From: Cecembia rubra
GTDB taxonomy: Bacteria > Bacteroidota > Bacteroidia > Cytophagales > Cyclobacteriaceae
DNA length: 64,000 nucleotides
Assembly (NCBI RefSeq): GCF_003014575.1
Contig: NZ_PYGF01000002.1
Location: 229,850 to 293,849, forward strand
Direction: 5' to 3'
Made by a program: the position numbers and the translations under genes. Within the stretch, counting starts at the first letter, position 1; each line of letters starts with the position of its first letter. The notes under the pieces were generated by a model, which saw nothing but the letters and a program-made list of their open reading frames with translations, was not told the origin of the DNA and searched no databases. Shown here piece after piece: positions 45,425 through 54,709 of the stretch.

Positions 45425-46012
45425 ATGAAACATTTACTTTATTTATTGGCCATTGTCCTTATCAGCGTCTCTTGTATGAGTCAGAAGGATTTTATAGCAG
45501 AATATGACTTTAATTATTCCGGCAATTTTAAGCGGTATAAAACTTTCGGTTTTGTTGGCAGCCCGGTACCAGGTGATTCATTACGTTATTTTCAGGCTAT
45601 AGAAAGGACCATAGCTAACCGCTTAGGTTCTCAGGGATTTAGGTTGCAGGATGAAAGGCCAGACCTTTTGATCAATTATATGATTTTTAATGAGCAGGTG
45701 AAGTATCGTGGATATGATCAGCCTAATTTTGATTATTGGTTGCAAAGGAGGAATGAAAATGTGGATATGGAAAAAGTAATGGAGTCAGAGGATCAAAGGG
45801 AAAAAGATGAAAATTACAACAAAGTCAAATATTTGGATAACAATGGAATGCTGGTTATCTATGTAATTGACAATAAAAAAGGTAATACAATTTGGCAGGG
45901 ATATTCCCCAGCGTCATTTGATTTTTTGTCCCCCGATCTTGAATCAGACCTGACCAGGGCAACTTACAGGGTAATGGATCAATTTAGGATTTTGACAAGG
46001 AATGGTTTCTAA
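45425..46012 (+). CDS. DUF4136 lipoprotein
   Basis: 195 residues from the ATG at 45425; an in-frame TTG at 45416 is less likely. The signal MKHLLYLLAIVLISVSC ends in a lipobox cysteine. The DUF4136 body has the typical beginning FIAEYDFNYSGNFKRYKTFG, then NRLGSQGFRLQDERPDLLIN and the end LVIYVIDNKKGNTIWQGYSP. Family members are small periplasm-facing lipoproteins of unknown role. It converges on the GH3 gene with a four-base overlap. Confidence 0.88.
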   Translation: MKHLLYLLAIVLISVSCMSQKDFIAEYDFNYSGNFKRYKTFGFVGSPVPGDSLRYFQAIERTIANRLGSQGFRLQDERPDLLINYMIFNEQVKYRGYDQPNFDYWLQRRNENVDMEKVMESEDQREKDENYNKVKYLDNNGMLVIYVIDNKKGNTIWQGYSPASFDFLSPDLESDLTRATYRVMDQFRILTRNGF

Positions 46013-47571
46013 AGTTGAAAATTTATACCTTGGTCCAGTTCATCCAGGAAGTGCAATGCTGCAATTTTTTGGACTGGTTCGAAGTTTTGGTAGGCTCCTA
46101 CTACTTTGCAAACGTTACTTTTATTTGAGATTTTTTCTAAGGCCAGTGGGTTACCAAAAACATAGATTTGGCAATTTTTCGATTTTGTAATTTGAGTCAA
46201 TTTTTCAATTACTTCCATATCCATTCCAAAATTATTGATTGGTTTTGCAGATGGAACAAAAAGCGCAATTAATAAATTTTCAAATTGATCGAGTTCTTTC
46301 CACACCATTAAATCTCTTGAAGACTTAATTTCGAATGAAGGTGTGGATTGATAGTTATCAATTTCATTAAAAAATGGATTGAATAATGGTGAAAACAAGG
46401 AGACTTTTGCAAAAGACCTGCAGTCTACAATATCTTCTCCTTTGTTGTCCTCCAGGACATTGATGTATTGTTTAGCAAGTTTTTCATTCAAGGCATTGTG
46501 ATTTTCCCAATCAAATACAACAGGGGATTTTGGCATGATGTTTTTGATATCGAAAGTACTTTTCAAGTTTGAGATCCTTTGGTAGGACATTTCGATTTGA
46601 CTTTCACTGGCATGTTTGGCAATGTAGTCTATTCCTTCCACTACATTTTCAGAGAAGCAAAGTAGATCATTACCTGCATTAAATGCTTCCCATTCTAATT
46701 GGCCTGGCTCAGCATACAATTTGCTGACGCTTTTCATGTTCAGTGCATCTGTGACAACAATACCATCGAATCCAAGTTCCTTCCTTAGAAAATCGGAGAT
46801 GACTTCTTTTGAAAGGGAAGCAGGAACCTTTTTTCCTGCCGAAAGTGCCGGGACAGCCAAATGGCCAACCATAAGCATATTTACACCTGCATTTATTCCT
46901 TCAATGAATGGATATAATTCTTCTTCAAGCAGTTCTTTTTTGCTTTTGTAAATAATTGGCAGGCCCAAATGTGAATCTACATCTGTATCCCCATGTCCAG
47001 GGAAATGCTTGTAGCAAGCTTTGATACCCGCCTTTTCCATTCCATCATACATGGCAAAAGCAAATTGGCTAACTATATCCTTATCTTTGCCAAATGACCT
47101 ATAGCCTATTACAGGATTGTCAGGATTAGTATTGATATCTGCTACTGGCGCAAAGTTGAGGTGAATACCACATTGCCTAAGGTCCTTACCAATACGGTAA
47201 CCTACTTCTCTAATTAGTTTAATCTGACTTTTGGGCATGGCCCCCAAACTGATCGCATAAGGATATTGGGGTGTTTCCTCAACTCTCATAGCCAAACCAA
47301 ATTCCGCATCAATACTGATCAAAAGTGGAATTTTTGCCAATTTCTGAAAGCGCTCAATCCTTTGGACTAACTTTTCTAGTGTGAAATCATAGTTGAGAAT
47401 TTCCTGTCTTTGTTCAAAATTGGCAGCAGCAGAATGCCTACTGTGAAAAAATGTGACCCCCCCAATTTGTTGTTCAGTTATCAACCTCTCCATGGCACGA
47501 ATGTTCTCTTCAGTATCATGAATAAAGGCTGCCGGAGAAAACAATTGTCCAATTTTTTCTTTCAAGGTCAT
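46009..47571 (-). CDS. Glycoside hydrolase family 3, NagZ-like beta-N-acetylhexosaminidase
   Basis: 520 residues from the ATG at 47569-47571 (MTLKEKIGQLFSPAAF); the frame extends 12 codons upstream. The NagZ signature KHFPGHGDTDVDSHLGLP carries the His of the His/Asp dyad, and FDGIVVTDALNMKSV has the nucleophile aspartate. A C-terminal alpha/beta domain of about 170 residues follows. No signal peptide is seen, so it acts in the cytoplasm, probably removing GlcNAc from anhydromuropeptides delivered by the transporter encoded upstream. It is the last gene of the peptidoglycan cluster. Confidence 0.92.
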   Translation of the reverse strand: MTLKEKIGQLFSPAAFIHDTEENIRAMERLITEQQIGGVTFFHSRHSAAANFEQRQEILNYDFTLEKLVQRIERFQKLAKIPLLISIDAEFGLAMRVEETPQYPYAISLGAMPKSQIKLIREVGYRIGKDLRQCGIHLNFAPVADINTNPDNPVIGYRSFGKDKDIVSQFAFAMYDGMEKAGIKACYKHFPGHGDTDVDSHLGLPIIYKSKKELLEEELYPFIEGINAGVNMLMVGHLAVPALSAGKKVPASLSKEVISDFLRKELGFDGIVVTDALNMKSVSKLYAEPGQLEWEAFNAGNDLLCFSENVVEGIDYIAKHASESQIEMSYQRISNLKSTFDIKNIMPKSPVVFDWENHNALNEKLAKQYINVLEDNKGEDIVDCRSFAKVSLFSPLFNPFFNEIDNYQSTPSFEIKSSRDLMVWKELDQFENLLIALFVPSAKPINNFGMDMEVIEKLTQITKSKNCQIYVFGNPLALEKISNKSNVCKVVGAYQNFEPVQKIAALHFLDELDQGINFQL

Positions 47572-47661
47572 AAAAATCAAGTCTAAACGTTCAATAAGGG
47601 TTTTCAAAAATAATCAAAATCTTTGAAAACCTTTAGGTTGGCAAATAATTCCTTGAATTTT

Positions 47662-48927
47662 CTAACCTTTCTTTTTGCCATAATCAATAGGGAATTTTAC
47701 TATTTTCACCAATAAAATTCCAGGTATGGCAGCCGCCACCACCCAAAGGAAAAATCCTTCATATCCCAACCATTGTTGAACATATCCGGAAATCATTCCG
47801 GGCAACATCATTCCCAAAGCCATAAAACCCGTGGCGATTGCATAATGTGAAGTTTTGGAAGGGCCATCAGCCACATAAATCAAATACATCATAAAAGCAG
47901 CAAATCCAAAGCCATATCCCAACTGTTCCACTACTACGACCAACCCCGCATAAAATACTGATTCGGGTTGGAAATATGCCAGCAGATAATAGAAAAAGTT
48001 AGGAACATTTAAGGCTAGAATCATGGGAAGCATCCACTTACCCAAGCCGTCTCTTGAAATAACAATTCCCCCCAGGATTCCACCCAGCGACAAAGCAATA
48101 ATACCTAAGGTACCATAGATGAGACCCACATCACTGGTATTCAGGCCTAGACCTCCAATTTCCCTGCCGTCTAAAAGAAATGGAGAAGCCATTTTCACTA
48201 ATTGGGATTCTCCCAGACGGTACATCAGGATAAATGCTAAAGCAACCCAAATCCCCTTTTTTTGAAAGAAAGAGGTAAAGACTTTGGCAAAAGTCAGGGA
48301 TTCCTGTTTGATATAGTTAGTTTCTTTTTCAATGTTAGGGGTAGCCCAAAGATTGATCAAGGTAAGAAAAAACATTAGGCCTGCTATAAGGATCATGGTC
48401 AATGACCAAGCTTTGCTGTTATCTCCATAGTAAGTTTCCAGATAACCGGCCAGAATTACAAAAAGACCTTGGCCTGTGACCATGGCAACCCGATAAAATG
48501 TACTTCTCAATCCTATGAAAAACGACTGTTGGTCTTCTTTTAAAGCTAGCAAATAGTAGCCATCCGAAGCGATGTCGTTGGTAGCGGATGCAAAAGAGGC
48601 TACCCAGAAACATGCCAAACTCAAAACAAAAAACTGGTTGGTTGGAATCGCGAGTCCAACTCCCAAAAATGCCAAAGACAGCAATAGCTGCATTTTGAGG
48701 AACCATTTTCTTTTGGTACTATAAATATCTACCAAAGGGCTCCAAAGGGGTTTAATGACCCAAGGAAGGTAAAGGAAACTGGTATATAAGCCTATATCGG
48801 CATTGTCAATTCCCAGTTTTTTGTACATGATGACAGATACAGTAATGATCAATACATATGGGATTCCTTCAGTGAGATAAAGAGGCGGAATCCAGTACCA
48901 GGGATTTTTACTAAATCTTTGGTTCAT
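47662..48927 (-). CDS. AmpG-like major facilitator transporter
   Basis: 421 residues with about 12 membrane helices. The start WYWIPPLYLTEGIPYVLIIT and the following LYLPWVIKPLWSPLVDIYST are typical of AmpG permeases, which import GlcNAc-anhydroMurNAc peptides into the cytoplasm. Its partner genes (NagZ-like GH3, amidase, SusCD) fit that substrate. The start codon overlaps the stop of the GNAT gene by four bases. The exact ligand is inferred from family and context. Confidence 0.9.
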   Translation of the reverse strand: MNQRFSKNPWYWIPPLYLTEGIPYVLIITVSVIMYKKLGIDNADIGLYTSFLYLPWVIKPLWSPLVDIYSTKRKWFLKMQLLLSLAFLGVGLAIPTNQFFVLSLACFWVASFASATNDIASDGYYLLALKEDQQSFFIGLRSTFYRVAMVTGQGLFVILAGYLETYYGDNSKAWSLTMILIAGLMFFLTLINLWATPNIEKETNYIKQESLTFAKVFTSFFQKKGIWVALAFILMYRLGESQLVKMASPFLLDGREIGGLGLNTSDVGLIYGTLGIIALSLGGILGGIVISRDGLGKWMLPMILALNVPNFFYYLLAYFQPESVFYAGLVVVVEQLGYGFGFAAFMMYLIYVADGPSKTSHYAIATGFMALGMMLPGMISGYVQQWLGYEGFFLWVVAAAIPGILLVKIVKFPIDYGKKKG

Positions 48928-49403
48928 GATTCTTTTCTGATAAGATTTTGGTAAATACTGATTTCAGATTTATCTATCAGAACCGCATCTACGGTTTGCT
49001 TATAAAAATCTACAGGTCCAACACCTCCGATAATGGCATAGGCATAACCCATTTCTTTCATTGCCTGAAGGGATTTTATCAATAGGACTTTGCCGATTCC
49101 TTTTCCCCTTAAATTTTCTGCTGTTCCAGTAGGTCCAAAAAAGTTTTTGGCAGTGGCTTCAAAACAGGCAAAACCTAAAATTTCATTGCCTTTTTGGGCA
49201 ATAAAGCAATGAACTGGCAAATAAGAAAATGCCGCTTCTACTTCATTTGCCCAATACTTTCCAAATTGATCGTCTACCCAATTCCTTACAAAGGATTTTT
49301 CAGGTGGTATGGGCCTCCTGAAAATTATGTTTTCTTGGAAAAGCTTTGATTCCAAGGCTGATATATCTGGAAGGCCCATCAATCGGACCAACATGTCTTT
49401 CAT
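48924..49403 (-). CDS. GNAT family N-acetyltransferase
   Basis: 159 residues. The acetyl-CoA loop is ENLRGKGIGKVLLIKSLQAM (the R/QxxGxG/A motif), preceded by FACFEATAKNFFGPTGTA and followed by YAIIGGVGPVDFYKQTV. Both ends overlap neighbouring genes by four bases, which shows tight coupling in the peptidoglycan cluster. The substrate may be an amino sugar or a muropeptide, but the family is too broad for a firm call. Confidence 0.87.
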   Translation of the reverse strand: MKDMLVRLMGLPDISALESKLFQENIIFRRPIPPEKSFVRNWVDDQFGKYWANEVEAAFSYLPVHCFIAQKGNEILGFACFEATAKNFFGPTGTAENLRGKGIGKVLLIKSLQAMKEMGYAYAIIGGVGPVDFYKQTVDAVLIDKSEISIYQNLIRKES

Positions 49404-51070
49404 TCTGTTCTGGTCAAAAGTTTGCCCTCAATCTTAAATACCATAGGTTTGGTCTCCACCCCATAACGGTCAATAAAGCTCAGTGCAATATATGGTTTGT
49501 CTTCATAACTGAGGATAGGCACTACGAATCTGTCATTGTCATCCATATAGATTTTCTGAAAATTGGTTACCGAATTTCTTCGCTGCAAATCCGGAAGGGT
49601 TGGAGCAGTATAGATCAATGCATACCTGTAGTCGGGACTGATGACTTTATCAAATTGAAATGCATGTCCGGCTCCATGTAAGATCAGAATTGGATTTGGA
49701 AGGGGGGGAGGAGGGAGAATTTTCCTGTGCGGAATGGGGGATAGTACTGGGAATTCATAATGATACTGCTTTAACAAATCAGCCACATCCCTGTTTTTTT
49801 GATACAAAGATTTGGCACTAAAGAAAGAATTACCTGACATGTTTGGGGTAATATTGGAAAGGCTCAACTGGTCTATCAATTGAAATGGATCATTCCAAGC
49901 TCTGTCATCATTATCTCTTATTTTATAGGGGCCATTTCCAATGTAGATGGTGGTATTGTAATGGTTGGAAGACCACCAATTCACCAGTTCCCTGTAAGCA
50001 GCAGGTTCATAGTCCATACTCCAGTAAAGTTGGGGGATTAGGTAGTCAATCCATCCATTTTTCATCCAGGTTAGCACATCTGCATACAGGTCATCATAAT
50101 TTGTCTGGGAAGCCCGGGTATTGGATCCCTTTGGGTCTTTGTCAATGTTGCGCCAAACACCGAAAGGAGAAATTCCAAATTGGACCCAAGGCTTTTCTCT
50201 TTTGACCAATTGGTTGATTTCATAAATTAATGTATTGACATTTTCCCTTCTCCAGTCTTCCAGAGATTGTCCATTTTTTGCAAACTGCTTGTAGGTGGCT
50301 TGGTCATTGAATTCTTGACCATTGACTTTGTAAGGATAAAAGTAATCATCAAAGTGAATGGCATCTATATTGTAATTTTTTATCACTTCCTCAATGATTT
50401 TGAGTAGGTGGGCCTTTACCTCTGGTAAACCGGGATTGTAATAATAACGGTTGCCATATTGGATCATCCAATTCCTATAAAGGAAAAAATCGTGTTCAGG
50501 GCTTAAGCTTTGAATATCCAGATCCATTGTGGCTCTATATGGATTAAGCCAGGCATGGAATTCAAATCCACGGCGCTTAGATTCCAATATCATCCAAGAA
50601 AGTGGATCCTCCATGGTTTCAGGTCTTTTTCCCTGTGTACCGGTAAGGTATTTTGACCAAGGGGCATACCTGGAAGGATAGAATGCATCTCCTGCCGTTC
50701 TGATCTGAACAATAACTGCATTGAAGTTGAGCGATTTGTAGTAATCCAACAGTTTGATAAAATCTTCTTTCTGCTTTGCATATGGATCATTGGGAGAGCT
50801 TGGCCAATCAATATTGGCGACAGTAGCTATCCAAACCCCTCTGAACTCTCTAAGGCTTTGAGGCATATCCATTTCGATTGCCCTGTAATAAAGGGTTTTT
50901 GGTAGATTGGAAAAAACCTTGCTGGGATATCCATCCTCTAGGCCATCTGCATAGGATTCGGAAGGTGGAGCAGTGATAGGAGCACTGGATTTGCAGGACT
51001 GAAAAAGAGAAAACAATACTCCCGTCAAGCAAACCAACAAAAAGCTTTTTCTTGAAAAATCATTCATCAT
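49400..51070 (-). CDS. GHL10/DUF187 family glycosyl hydrolase-like lipoprotein
   Basis: 556 residues. An N-terminal lipoprotein signal (SFLLVCLTGVLFSLFQSC) points to the periplasm or outer membrane. The GHL10 TIM barrel begins LREFRGVWIATVANIDWPSS and includes FNAVIVQIRTAGDAFYPSRY, AIHFDDYFYPYKVNGQEFND and WIDYLIPQLYWSMDY, with acidic residues expected at the active site. A short beta-rich C-terminal domain follows. Proteins of this family occur in peptidoglycan-recycling contexts and are proposed muropeptide glycosidases. Its start lies six bases after the amidase stop. Confidence 0.9.
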   Translation of the reverse strand: MMNDFSRKSFLLVCLTGVLFSLFQSCKSSAPITAPPSESYADGLEDGYPSKVFSNLPKTLYYRAIEMDMPQSLREFRGVWIATVANIDWPSSPNDPYAKQKEDFIKLLDYYKSLNFNAVIVQIRTAGDAFYPSRYAPWSKYLTGTQGKRPETMEDPLSWMILESKRRGFEFHAWLNPYRATMDLDIQSLSPEHDFFLYRNWMIQYGNRYYYNPGLPEVKAHLLKIIEEVIKNYNIDAIHFDDYFYPYKVNGQEFNDQATYKQFAKNGQSLEDWRRENVNTLIYEINQLVKREKPWVQFGISPFGVWRNIDKDPKGSNTRASQTNYDDLYADVLTWMKNGWIDYLIPQLYWSMDYEPAAYRELVNWWSSNHYNTTIYIGNGPYKIRDNDDRAWNDPFQLIDQLSLSNITPNMSGNSFFSAKSLYQKNRDVADLLKQYHYEFPVLSPIPHRKILPPPPLPNPILILHGAGHAFQFDKVISPDYRYALIYTAPTLPDLQRRNSVTNFQKIYMDDNDRFVVPILSYEDKPYIALSFIDRYGVETKPMVFKIEGKLLTRTE

Positions 51071-51076
51071 GCTCTG

Positions 51077-51733
51077 TCATGGTTTATGTTTAAGGTTGAG
51101 GTCAGCCAATTTTCTTCTCAATTGCTTCATGAATTGGTCACCAGGGTCTTCCTTCTGTGTAAGATAGTTAGGATCAGTTTCTTTCCAAAGTATTGATCCC
51201 TGAAATGAATAATACTCATGATGACCTATGAGGTATTTTATAGAATATTTTTTACTTAGGTAGCGGATCAGCTCGGCATTGGCTCGGAGCTGGGCTTTGG
51301 TAAGAGGAGCTTCAGGGCCTCCTATATTTTCAATACCTATAGCCATATAGTTTAAGCCAATCGTATGTCTGGCAAATGTAGTGTCAGGCAAAAGTCGGAA
51401 AATAATTCCATCCCGGTCAACTAAGAAATGAGCAGACACATTCAAGTTGCTGGCTGAGCTGATCTCAGGCCTTCCGCCTAAGTGAACGGGGTTGAAAACA
51501 TCAAAAGTAGCTTCAAGAGTGGGTACTGCAGTCCAATGCACGACAATCATGGAAGGCTCAATGGTAGCACGCTCTTTTTCAATTCCATGCCTATTTTTAA
51601 GGTATTCTAAAGATAATTTTTCCCTCTCCTCATTGAATATGATGGGTTTTTCGAAGATGCGGAAGGTCTGACCAATAGTAATTTGAAGATTGGAAAAAAG
51701 AGTGAGAATGAACAGAAAGTAAAATTTCTTCAT
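51077..51733 (-). CDS. N-acetylmuramoyl-L-alanine amidase (amidase_2 type), exported
   Basis: 218 residues from the ATG at 51731-51733, which gives a clear signal peptide (MKKFYFLFILTLFSNLQITI). An earlier ATG at 51838 would overlap the preceding gene and bury the signal. The PGRP/amidase_2 fold has a zinc histidine in MIVVHWTAVPTLEATF, SAHFLVDRDGIIFRLLPDTT, a second in FARHTIGLNYMAIGIENIGG, and the third position in KEDPGDQFM. It would cleave the MurNAc-peptide bond in the periplasm, freeing sugars for the transporter and GH3 enzyme of the same cluster. Confidence 0.92.
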   Translation of the reverse strand: MKKFYFLFILTLFSNLQITIGQTFRIFEKPIIFNEEREKLSLEYLKNRHGIEKERATIEPSMIVVHWTAVPTLEATFDVFNPVHLGGRPEISSASNLNVSAHFLVDRDGIIFRLLPDTTFARHTIGLNYMAIGIENIGGPEAPLTKAQLRANAELIRYLSKKYSIKYLIGHHEYYSFQGSILWKETDPNYLTQKEDPGDQFMKQLRRKLADLNLKHKP

Positions 51734-51782
51734 CGACAGGACAGAATTTTCATCAAAGATAAAAGAAATCGGCTTTTTATTT

Positions 51783-52802
51783 TCATTGGCCGATTTCTTC
51801 TTTTTTAAGTCGTTTTTGATCTTCAATAAAAAGTTCATACTCCTTAATCCTCTCTCTCTCGAGATTGTCCTCAGGTTCTAATTTTGCTTCCCAATCAAAG
51901 TCGATTCTATTCCATGTAAGTTCCTCTCCATTCACATTTAATAAGGTATATCCGGGTTTGTAACCCTTCCAATTACCTCCCCACCAGGCAGCACTTACCG
52001 ATTGGCTTGTAATATACCATATATTGTTATAGCGATAATCTTCAGGAATATGGCTGTGGCCTTGTAAAACTGCCTTGACTTTGTGCCGTTCTATAATTTG
52101 GCGGAATTCTCTGGTGTCGGTCACCACCATATGGTTCATAGCCAACAGTTCAGGGCTTGAATTGATCTGACCTATATTGTTGAATGCAGCTATATGGGTT
52201 ACAATGATTGTTGGCATTTCATGGTGTTTGCCTAAATCAAACCTCAGCCATTCCAGTTGATCTTTTCCAAAAGCATGGGTCTGGCTGGGACCATGGTCGG
52301 ATTCGACTTCCAGTAATGAATCCATGACTACAAAATGCCAACCTTTGTGGTTGAAGCTGTAATAACTTTGATTGAGATCAAATGTGTCGAGATAAAGTTT
52401 TTTGCCTATATCCGGATCATCTGGGGATGTTTTCCTTCTACTGCTTCTTCCAAAAACATCATGGTTGCCAAGACAATGATAAGTTCTGAGATTAAACCCT
52501 TCTGCAACCTGGGAAAAGACCTTAAGCTGATCCAGATATTCTTCTTTTTCTGTATACATTCCATCAAATACCTGGTCACCTCCGAAAATGATGAAATCTG
52601 GCTTTGTATCAAGCTTGTTTACACTTTCTACACAAGCTTCAAAGCCTTTATTTCCCTGACGTTTTCTTCTTACGTGAGCATCGGTCAAATGCAAGAAGGA
52701 AAAATTGTTTTCAGAAAGAGAATTGGCCATCCCCTGTTTACTGAGCCCTAAACCCAGACCTGAAATGGCCAATTTTTTAAGAAATAATCTCCTTTTTGTC
52801 AT
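51783..52802 (-). CDS. Calcineurin-like metallophosphoesterase, exported
   Basis: 339 residues. An N-terminal signal (KRRLFLKKLAISGLGLGLSK) resembles a Tat leader with RR. Metal ligands: LHLTDAHVRRKR, FIIFGGDQVFDGM, YHCLGNHDVFGRS, IIVTHIAAFN and LQGHSHIPEDYR. A C-terminal region with aromatic residues (SAAWWGGNWKGYKPGYTLLN) is common in this group of periplasmic phosphoesterases. In the peptidoglycan cluster it might dephosphorylate a sugar or lipid phosphate, but this is inference. Its start overlaps the lipoprotein stop by one base. Confidence 0.9.
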   Translation of the reverse strand: MTKRRLFLKKLAISGLGLGLSKQGMANSLSENNFSFLHLTDAHVRRKRQGNKGFEACVESVNKLDTKPDFIIFGGDQVFDGMYTEKEEYLDQLKVFSQVAEGFNLRTYHCLGNHDVFGRSSRRKTSPDDPDIGKKLYLDTFDLNQSYYSFNHKGWHFVVMDSLLEVESDHGPSQTHAFGKDQLEWLRFDLGKHHEMPTIIVTHIAAFNNIGQINSSPELLAMNHMVVTDTREFRQIIERHKVKAVLQGHSHIPEDYRYNNIWYITSQSVSAAWWGGNWKGYKPGYTLLNVNGEELTWNRIDFDWEAKLEPEDNLERERIKEYELFIEDQKRLKKEEIGQ

Positions 52803-53272
52803 TACCTTACAGTTACATTTACTGTGCGGCTTACAGGGAAGTCAGGAACATTTTTATTGGTCACTCGCGCTTCCATTGCCACCACAGTTCCGGTCGGAAC
52901 TGTGGTTGGGATAGTGTAATTGAATAGCAATGAATCTGTTTTTGTAATATTTGAAAAGGCGGGTGAGTATGGTTTTTCGTCAACCAATTGTGGACTTCCT
53001 GCACCTATCCTTACCCAAAACTGTATTTTATCAATTTCTCCTTCAGACCAATATCTCAGATCAAAAGTGCAGTTAGTTCCTGCTATAGGGGCTGTGGCAG
53101 AAGCTGTTGGACTTGCCAAAGTAAAATTAGCTATGACAGGTAGGTAACCGAAATCCTCCTTGATGATATCTCTTAGTGCTTCTGTAGGATCCAAGTCACA
53201 GGAAGTGATGAACAGCCCCATAAACATTGCAATCCCTAGTGAAAATATTTTTATCTTTTTCATGGTTTTCAT
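52802..53272 (-). CDS. Small lipoprotein downstream of susD
   Basis: 156 residues; MKTMKKIKIF, with a second ATG three codons later. The signal ends GLFITSCDLDP with a lipobox cysteine. The mature part is a single Ig-like beta domain (FDLRYWSEGEIDKIQFWVRI, YTIPTTVPTGTVVAMEARVT). It occupies the SusE/SusF position behind susCD and is probably a surface glycan-binding lipoprotein. It is too small and divergent to assign a family. Confidence 0.8.
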   Translation of the reverse strand: MKTMKKIKIFSLGIAMFMGLFITSCDLDPTEALRDIIKEDFGYLPVIANFTLASPTASATAPIAGTNCTFDLRYWSEGEIDKIQFWVRIGAGSPQLVDEKPYSPAFSNITKTDSLLFNYTIPTTVPTGTVVAMEARVTNKNVPDFPVSRTVNVTVR

Positions 53273-53275
53273 TTA

Positions 53276-54703
53276 TTAATTGTCAAATAACCAAAGTTTA
53301 ACTCCTTGATTTGGAATTACTGGAATACAAGTGTTTGTTCCAGGTTCATCATCAGCAATGTTGGAGCGCTGTATCCATGGTTCTCCAGGTATCTGATTGA
53401 TTACAGGCTTGTTAAGTCCAGGATAAATATTGGGGTCGTATTGGTAGCGACGCATATCATTCCAAGTTTCCATTTGGAGATATAGTGCAATGTATTTTTG
53501 CATCATAATATCTCTCAATTGAAGATTTGAAGAACCCATAGATACCAACGTATTTTGCAGGTAAGAATTTATAGCATCACCAGATACCCCTAATTTTGTC
53601 ATACTTGCCCGGATTCCATTGACGTAAGCTTCATAGGCAGCAGGCCTGTTAGAGTTTAGGAGCGCTTCAGCTTTGATAAACTGTGCCTCGGCATAGGTCA
53701 GCATCTGGAGTGGGGCTACATTTCTACTATGCCATGTGGTAGCAGTCAGGTTTACATTAACTGTAGGATCATCACCGACCAACCTTCCAGGTACTACTCC
53801 CCTGAATTCATTAGGATTGGAAGAGCTCATGTATAAAGGAAGGCGAGGATCTACCAATCCAGGGTACTGAGCTGTTCCGTTCATCATATTGGTGATGAAG
53901 GAAGTTGGCTGCTGGGTTTTGTTAACAGGGTTTCCTAGAAATGACCACCAAGGATTTTGGATATTAGCCTCATAAATCAGATCTAAATCCTGGGAAAAGC
54001 CAGTAAATGCCCTGTCTACGTCTGCTGCTGCCGCAGCCAAAAGGCTGGGATTTTTAATGGACATCTGTAAGTTGTACCTGGCCCTCAACGCAAATGCTGC
54101 TCTTCTCCAGTTATCTAAGTTTCCATTGTAGATATAATCGTTTCTTACCGTCCTCAAATTAGGGAGTTCAGGTAAAGGTCTTTGCAGGTCTTCAATCGCT
54201 GAGTTGATCAATTGGGGGATATGTACCTCATACAGCTGCTGCATAGTATCATAACAAGGATTCAGGATGGCTGTGCCTTTGTTTGCTTCAGTATATGGTA
54301 AATCCCCATAAATAGCCGAAGCAGTCAACATGTTCATAGCGAGCATAACTTTAGCTATCCCGCTGTAATTATAAGCTCCCAGAGCCTCAGCTCTGCTTAT
54401 TATTTCCTGTAAACTTGGTAAGGCATCAGAATAAAGGGGTCTCCAAAGTTGGTCAAATCCATATGGTGTATATTGACTAATGGCCTGGCCGCCCAAATAT
54501 TGTGGGTATTGGGCCCCAAACTGTGCAGCCCCAAACTGTACATTGGCGGTAAATCTGATAGCTGATGGTAGTAGGTTGGGGACAGTAATTTGATCTGCAG
54601 AAATCCTGCCGGGATCTACGTTTACATCCAATAAATTATCGCATGAGCTGGCTGAAAATAGGACAAATGCTGCAATGCTTATTTTTCTCAATAATCTTTT
54701 CAT
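53276..54703 (-). CDS. SusD/RagB-like nutrient-binding lipoprotein
   Basis: 475 residues. Lipoprotein signal IAAFVLFSASSC followed by DNLLDVNVDPGRI. The body is of the SusD-like_2 type: QYPQYLGGQAISQYTPYGFD, AMNMLTASAIYGDLPYTEAN, TAQYPGLVDPRLPLYM and the end QIPGEPWIQRSNIADDEPGT. It caps the SusC channel and captures ligand at the outer membrane. It follows susC with a six-base gap. Confidence 0.94.
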   Translation of the reverse strand: MKRLLRKISIAAFVLFSASSCDNLLDVNVDPGRISADQITVPNLLPSAIRFTANVQFGAAQFGAQYPQYLGGQAISQYTPYGFDQLWRPLYSDALPSLQEIISRAEALGAYNYSGIAKVMLAMNMLTASAIYGDLPYTEANKGTAILNPCYDTMQQLYEVHIPQLINSAIEDLQRPLPELPNLRTVRNDYIYNGNLDNWRRAAFALRARYNLQMSIKNPSLLAAAAADVDRAFTGFSQDLDLIYEANIQNPWWSFLGNPVNKTQQPTSFITNMMNGTAQYPGLVDPRLPLYMSSSNPNEFRGVVPGRLVGDDPTVNVNLTATTWHSRNVAPLQMLTYAEAQFIKAEALLNSNRPAAYEAYVNGIRASMTKLGVSGDAINSYLQNTLVSMGSSNLQLRDIMMQKYIALYLQMETWNDMRRYQYDPNIYPGLNKPVINQIPGEPWIQRSNIADDEPGTNTCIPVIPNQGVKLWLFDN

Positions 54704-54709
54704 GACAGA

